A DNA stretch of 64,000 nucleotides from Dokdonella_A sp963758365 (lineage in GTDB: Bacteria > Pseudomonadota > Gammaproteobacteria > Xanthomonadales > Rhodanobacteraceae): positions 806,001 to 870,000 of the forward strand of contig CAVWVB010000001.1 in the NCBI GenBank assembly GCA_963758365.1. The letters run 5' to 3'. Both the position numbers and the translations under genes were made by a program. How positions within the stretch are numbered: position 1 is the stretch's first letter; the number at the start of each line of letters is the position of its first letter. This document shows positions 61,054 through 64,000 of this stretch, one piece after another. The notes beneath the pieces were generated by a model, which was given only the letters and a program-made list of their open reading frames with translations, was not told the origin of the DNA and made no database searches.

Positions 61054-62424
61054 ATGTTCGAATCCCTGAGCGAGCGCCTATCCGGTACCGTCCAGCGCCT
61101 GCGTGGCAAGGGGCGGCTGACCGAGGCGAACATTCGCGAAAGTCTGCGCGAGGTGCGCATCGCGCTGCTCGAGGCGGATGTCGCGCTGCCGGTAGTGCAG
61201 GCGCTGATCCAGCGCGTGCAGGTCAAGGCGCTCGGCCAGGAGGTGCTGCGCAGCCTGACTCCGGGCCAGGCGCTGGTGAAGGTCGTGCGCGACGAGCTGA
61301 CTGCGGTGATGGGCACCGCGAATGCCGATCTCAACCTCGCCGCGGCGCCACCCGCGGTCGTGCTCGTGGCGGGTTTGCAGGGTGCGGGCAAGACCACGAC
61401 CGTCGCCAAGCTCGCGCGTTTCCTCAAGGAGCGCCGCAAGAAGAAGGTCATGGTGGTCAGCTGCGATGTGTATCGCCCGGCTGCGATCGAGCAGCTGCGC
61501 ACGCTGGCCGCGCAGGTGGACGTGCTGTTTCATCCGTCGAGCGGCGAGCAGAAGCCACTTGCGATCGCCGCATCCGCGCTCGACGCGGCGCGCAGGAATT
61601 TTGCCGAGGTCCTGATCGTCGATACCGCGGGCCGCCTGCACGTCGATCAGGAGATGATGACCGAGATAAAGGCGCTGCACGAGGCCGTCGATCCGGTCGA
61701 AACGCTGTTCGTGGTCGACTCGATGACCGGCCAGGATGCCGCGAACACGGCCAAGGCATTCGCCGACGCACTGCCGCTGACCGGGGTCGTGCTGACCAAG
61801 ACCGATGGCGACGCGCGCGGTGGAGCGGCACTGTCGGTGCGCTACGTGACCGGCCGCCCGATCAAGTTCATCGGTGCCGGCGAGAAAGTCGATGCGCTCG
61901 AGCCGTTCCACCCGGATCGCGTCGCCCAGCGCATCCTCGGCATGGGCGACGTGCTGTCGCTGGTTGAGCAGGTCGAACACAGCGTCGACAAGGAGAAACA
62001 GCGCAAGCTCGCCGAGAAGGTGATCAAGGGCAAGCGCTTCGATCTCAACGACATGCGCGACCAGCTCGAGCAGATGGTCAACATGGGCGGTATGGCCTCG
62101 CTGCTCGACAAGCTGCCGGGCGCGGGAAACCTGCCCGAGAGCGTCAAGTCGAAAGTCAACGATCGCGAGGTGCGCCGGATGATCGCGATCATCGGCTCGA
62201 TGACGAAGAGGGAACGGCGTCATCCGGATCTTCTCAAGGGCTCGCGGCGCGCGCGCATCGCGCGCGGTTCGGGGACCCAGCCCGCGGACGTCAACAAGCT
62301 GCTCAAGCAGTATCAGCAGATGGAAAAGATGATGTCCAAGCTCGGCAGCGGCGGCATGAAGGGCCTGATGCGGCAGATGTCGGGCGCGATGCGCGGCATG
62401 GGTGCGGGACTGCGCCCGCGCTGA
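61054..62424 (+). CDS. ffh: Signal recognition particle protein Ffh
   Basis: The 456-residue SRP GTPase recognises signal sequences together with 4.5S RNA. It has an N domain (MFESLSERLSGTVQRLRG), G domain motifs GLQGAGKTTTVAKLA, DVYRPAAIEQL, DTAGRLHVD and TKTDGDARGGAA, and a Met-rich C-terminal M domain (MEKMMSKLGSGGMKGLMRQMSGAMRGM). Its partner receptor ftsY is at the other end of the window. The 4.5S RNA gene was not seen. Confidence 0.97.
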   Translation: MFESLSERLSGTVQRLRGKGRLTEANIRESLREVRIALLEADVALPVVQALIQRVQVKALGQEVLRSLTPGQALVKVVRDELTAVMGTANADLNLAAAPPAVVLVAGLQGAGKTTTVAKLARFLKERRKKKVMVVSCDVYRPAAIEQLRTLAAQVDVLFHPSSGEQKPLAIAASALDAARRNFAEVLIVDTAGRLHVDQEMMTEIKALHEAVDPVETLFVVDSMTGQDAANTAKAFADALPLTGVVLTKTDGDARGGAALSVRYVTGRPIKFIGAGEKVDALEPFHPDRVAQRILGMGDVLSLVEQVEHSVDKEKQRKLAEKVIKGKRFDLNDMRDQLEQMVNMGGMASLLDKLPGAGNLPESVKSKVNDREVRRMIAIIGSMTKRERRHPDLLKGSRRARIARGSGTQPADVNKLLKQYQQMEKMMSKLGSGGMKGLMRQMSGAMRGMGAGLRPR

Positions 62425-62524
62425 GCGCGAGGCGCGCGGACCGTGCCGCGCCGCCGCTGGCGGCAACGGCATCGAAGTCGCACCGCGATCCCGCACGGGA
62501 ACGCGGCCCAAGTCCGCACGGGGC

Positions 62525-62552
62525 TTTATTTTTCGCTGGATTCAGCTAGAAT
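62525..62552 (+). promoter_or_regulatory. Probable promoter of rpsP-rimM-trmD
   Basis: TTTATT (62525-62530) and TAGAAT (62547-62552) are spaced by 16 bases; the predicted start is near 62559, about 70 bases before rpsP. The flanking sequence is AT-rich relative to the coding regions. Confidence 0.5.
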
Positions 62553-62626
62553 GCCCGGCTCCCTCGGGTGCAGCCGCCCAGCGCGGCGCCCCTACAGAAA
62601 AACTCCAGTATTTTCAGAGAGCTACG

Positions 62627-62884
62627 ATGGTCAAGATTCGCCTTTCCCGTGGCGGCGCCAAGAAGCGGCCGTTCTACCACATCGTCGTCACCGACGAGCG
62701 CAATGCGCGCGACGGCCGCAACATCGAGCGTGTGGGTTATTTCAACCCGATCGCCGCGGGCAAGGATGTGCGTCTGCAACTCGACACCGCGCGGGTCAAG
62801 GCCTGGGTGGAGAAGGGCGCGCAGATGACCGAGAAGGTCAAGTCGCTCTACAAGGAAGCAGGCAAGCAGGTAGCCGCTGCCTGA
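62627..62884 (+). CDS. rpsP: 30S ribosomal protein S16
   Basis: The 85-residue protein starts MVKIRLSRGGAKKRPFYHIVVTDERNARDGR, with ERVGYFNPIA and VKAWVEKGAQ, the S16 signature. The A/T-rich, purine-containing leader (AGAGAGCTACG) gives a ribosome-binding site. It is followed by rimM and trmD as in most proteobacteria. Confidence 0.97.
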   Translation: MVKIRLSRGGAKKRPFYHIVVTDERNARDGRNIERVGYFNPIAAGKDVRLQLDTARVKAWVEKGAQMTEKVKSLYKEAGKQVAAA

Positions 62885-62889
62885 GCGAC

Positions 62890-63405
62890 GTGGGCGGGTC
62901 GGGTGACAAGCTCGTCCTGCTCGGCAGGATAGTGGGAGTGCACGGTGTGCGTGGCGAGCTCAGGCTCGAATCGTATACCGAGCCAAGAGCGCGGATTTTC
63001 GCGTACCAGCCATGGCGGGTGCGCAGCGCAGCCGGCGAAAGGCTGATCGAGGGTTGCCGGGGGCGCGTCCACGGCAAGGGCCTGGTCGCCGTACTGCCGG
63101 GCGTCGACGATCGCGACGCGGCGGCGGCGCTGGTCGGCACGGAAATCTGGGTTGCGCGTTCGGCATTGCCGGATCCGCAGCCGGGTGAGTATTACTGGTC
63201 GGATCTCGAAGGACTCGAGGTCGTCACGATCGCGGGCGAATCGCTTGGAACCGTGTCGCATCTGATCGCGACGGGTGCGAACGACGTGCTGGTCGTGAAG
63301 GACGCCACGCGCGAGAGGCTGATTCCGTTTCTCGTCGGGCAGTTCGTGACCGAAGTGGATCTCGTGGATGGCCGCGTGACGGTCGACTGGGATGCGCAGT
63401 TCTAG
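62890..63405 (+). CDS. rimM: Ribosome maturation factor RimM
   Basis: RimM assists maturation of the 30S head through contacts with S19. The 171-residue protein starts at GTG 62890 with DKLVLLGRIVGVHGVRGELRLESYTEP (N-terminal barrel) and has the PRC-barrel YYWSDLEGLEVVTIAGESLGTVSHLIATGANDVLVVK with PFLVGQFVTEVDL. No ATG is available at a sensible distance. Spaced six bases after the rpsP stop. Confidence 0.94.
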   Translation: MGGSGDKLVLLGRIVGVHGVRGELRLESYTEPRARIFAYQPWRVRSAAGERLIEGCRGRVHGKGLVAVLPGVDDRDAAAALVGTEIWVARSALPDPQPGEYYWSDLEGLEVVTIAGESLGTVSHLIATGANDVLVVKDATRERLIPFLVGQFVTEVDLVDGRVTVDWDAQF

Positions 63406-63470
63406 GCATCCGTTCGTGCCGAGGTGTCGACGCACGAACAGTGTGAACGCTGGAGAACCGGGGTCGCGCG

Positions 63471-64000
63471 ATGCGCATCGACGTCATCACGCTGTTCCCT
63501 GATTTCATCGAAAACTGTGTGCGGGTCGGCGTGGTCGGACGCGCACGCGAACGCGGGTTGCTGCAGATTGCGACCTGGAACCCGCGCGATTTTGCCAGCG
63601 ACAACTACCGTTCGGCGGACGACCGCTGCTACGGCGGCGGTCCCGGGATGGTGATGATGGTCGAACCGTTGCGAAAGGCGCTTGCCCAGGTGCGCGTCGC
63701 GAACGGATCGGTCGGCAAGGCCGGAGTGATTTATTTGAGTCCGCAGGGAGCGCGGCTCGATCAGGCCAGGGTAGTGGACCTCGCGAAGCGCGATCACCTG
63801 ATCCTGCTGAGCGGTCGCTACGAAGGCGTGGACGAGCGCTTTCTGCAGCATGCGGTCGAAGAGGAGATTTCCGTCGGCGACTACGTGCTGTCTGGCGGCG
63901 AACTGGCGGCGGCGATCGTGATCGACGCGGTCGGACGCTTGCAGGAAGGAGTGCTCAACGATGCGCAGTCGGCCGAGCAGGATTCGTTCTCGAACGGCCT
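63471..64000 (+). CDS. trmD: tRNA (guanine-N1)-methyltransferase TrmD (5' part, runs off the window)
   Basis: TrmD makes m1G37 in tRNA with SAM, preventing +1 frameshifting. The visible 176 residues include MRIDVITLFPDF, DDRCYGGGPGMVMMVEPLR, YLSPQGARLDQ, LILLSGRYEGVDERFL (trefoil-knot SAM site) and EEISVGDYVLSGGELAA. GGAGAA precedes the start. The gene continues beyond position 64000; rplS would be expected next. Confidence 0.96.
   Translation, partial: MRIDVITLFPDFIENCVRVGVVGRARERGLLQIATWNPRDFASDNYRSADDRCYGGGPGMVMMVEPLRKALAQVRVANGSVGKAGVIYLSPQGARLDQARVVDLAKRDHLILLSGRYEGVDERFLQHAVEEEISVGDYVLSGGELAAAIVIDAVGRLQEGVLNDAQSAEQDSFSNG

Noticed and set aside
62440..62545. Possible ffh terminator in the ffh-rpsP gap
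   Set aside because: GC-rich blocks precede a T-rich stretch, but I could not pair them into a stable stem.

Overview
The window is a gene-dense, high-GC (strong G/C third-position bias) chromosomal segment of a gammaproteobacterium, most likely from the Xanthomonadales (Rhodanobacteraceae/Lysobacteraceae-like). The evidence is the conserved neighbourhoods ftsY/rsmD-coaD-ferredoxin, rpsF-rpsR-rplI-dnaB-alr-radA and ypjD/ffh-rpsP-rimM-trmD, a kynurenine-to-2-aminomuconate cluster, REP-like palindromes with a GTAGGTCAGG core, GAATCCC heptamer repeats, and secreted proteins ending in F-x-DGF-[DE]. I saw no tRNA, rRNA, CRISPR array, insertion sequence or prophage. Family and taxon calls are recognition by eye; no search was run.

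Layout. 1-10 kb: partial ftsY and rsmD (divergent), coaD, a lipoprotein, a 2[4Fe-4S] ferredoxin and gamma-glutamyltranspeptidase, then a metallo-beta-lactamase-fold hydrolase with a duplicated 5' end, a TMEM43-like membrane protein, a MAPEG protein, a REP-like cluster, a Nudix hydrolase, a periplasmic propeller-like protein and a FEN-type exonuclease. 10-21 kb: nitroreductase, the pntAA-pntAB-pntB transhydrogenase operon, an FrnE-like DsbA protein, a MocR regulator divergent from a PNPOx-like protein plus GNAT pair, sufT, a short asparaginase-like protein and an AidB-type acyl-CoA dehydrogenase. 21-28 kb: a GIY-YIG protein, a DUF3309 miniprotein, a signalling triad (histidine kinase, single-domain receiver, receiver-kinase with a degenerate second receiver), a stand-alone Pycsar-effector-like (DUF5706) membrane protein, and prmC with no canonical start codon.

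28-40 kb: a previously unannotated candidate CsrA/RsmA-sequestering small RNA (serial hairpins with GGA in their loops plus an intrinsic terminator) beside dxs, a beta-helix secreted protein, an HNH nuclease, a GNAT, an acyl-CoA dehydrogenase, a lipoprotein, modABC and recQ. 40-52 kb: an outer-membrane protein and the tryptophan/kynurenine catabolic block (kynU, ACMSD, 3-hydroxyanthranilate dioxygenase, RidA-type deaminase, aminomuconate-semialdehyde dehydrogenase, SDR, beta-carbonic anhydrase, an esterase-like protein), all on the minus strand. It is split by a lower-GC, plus-strand insert with a secreted metalloprotease whose signal peptide is frame-shifted and a protein with an IPTL-CTERM-like tail. 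52-64 kb: asnS, an A-type Fe-S carrier, S6-S18-L9 ribosomal genes, dnaB, alr, radA, a CcsA/YpjD-like protein, ffh, rpsP, rimM and the 5' part of trmD.

How the genes work together. The kynurenine block can take kynurenine and 3-hydroxykynurenine through 3-hydroxyanthranilate, ACMS, 2-aminomuconate semialdehyde and 2-aminomuconate to a deaminated product. ACMSD releases CO2, which may explain the embedded carbonic anhydrase. The pnt operon balances NAD(H)/NADP(H). modABC imports molybdate. ftsY (signal recognition particle receptor) and ffh (signal recognition particle GTPase) lie near opposite ends of the window.
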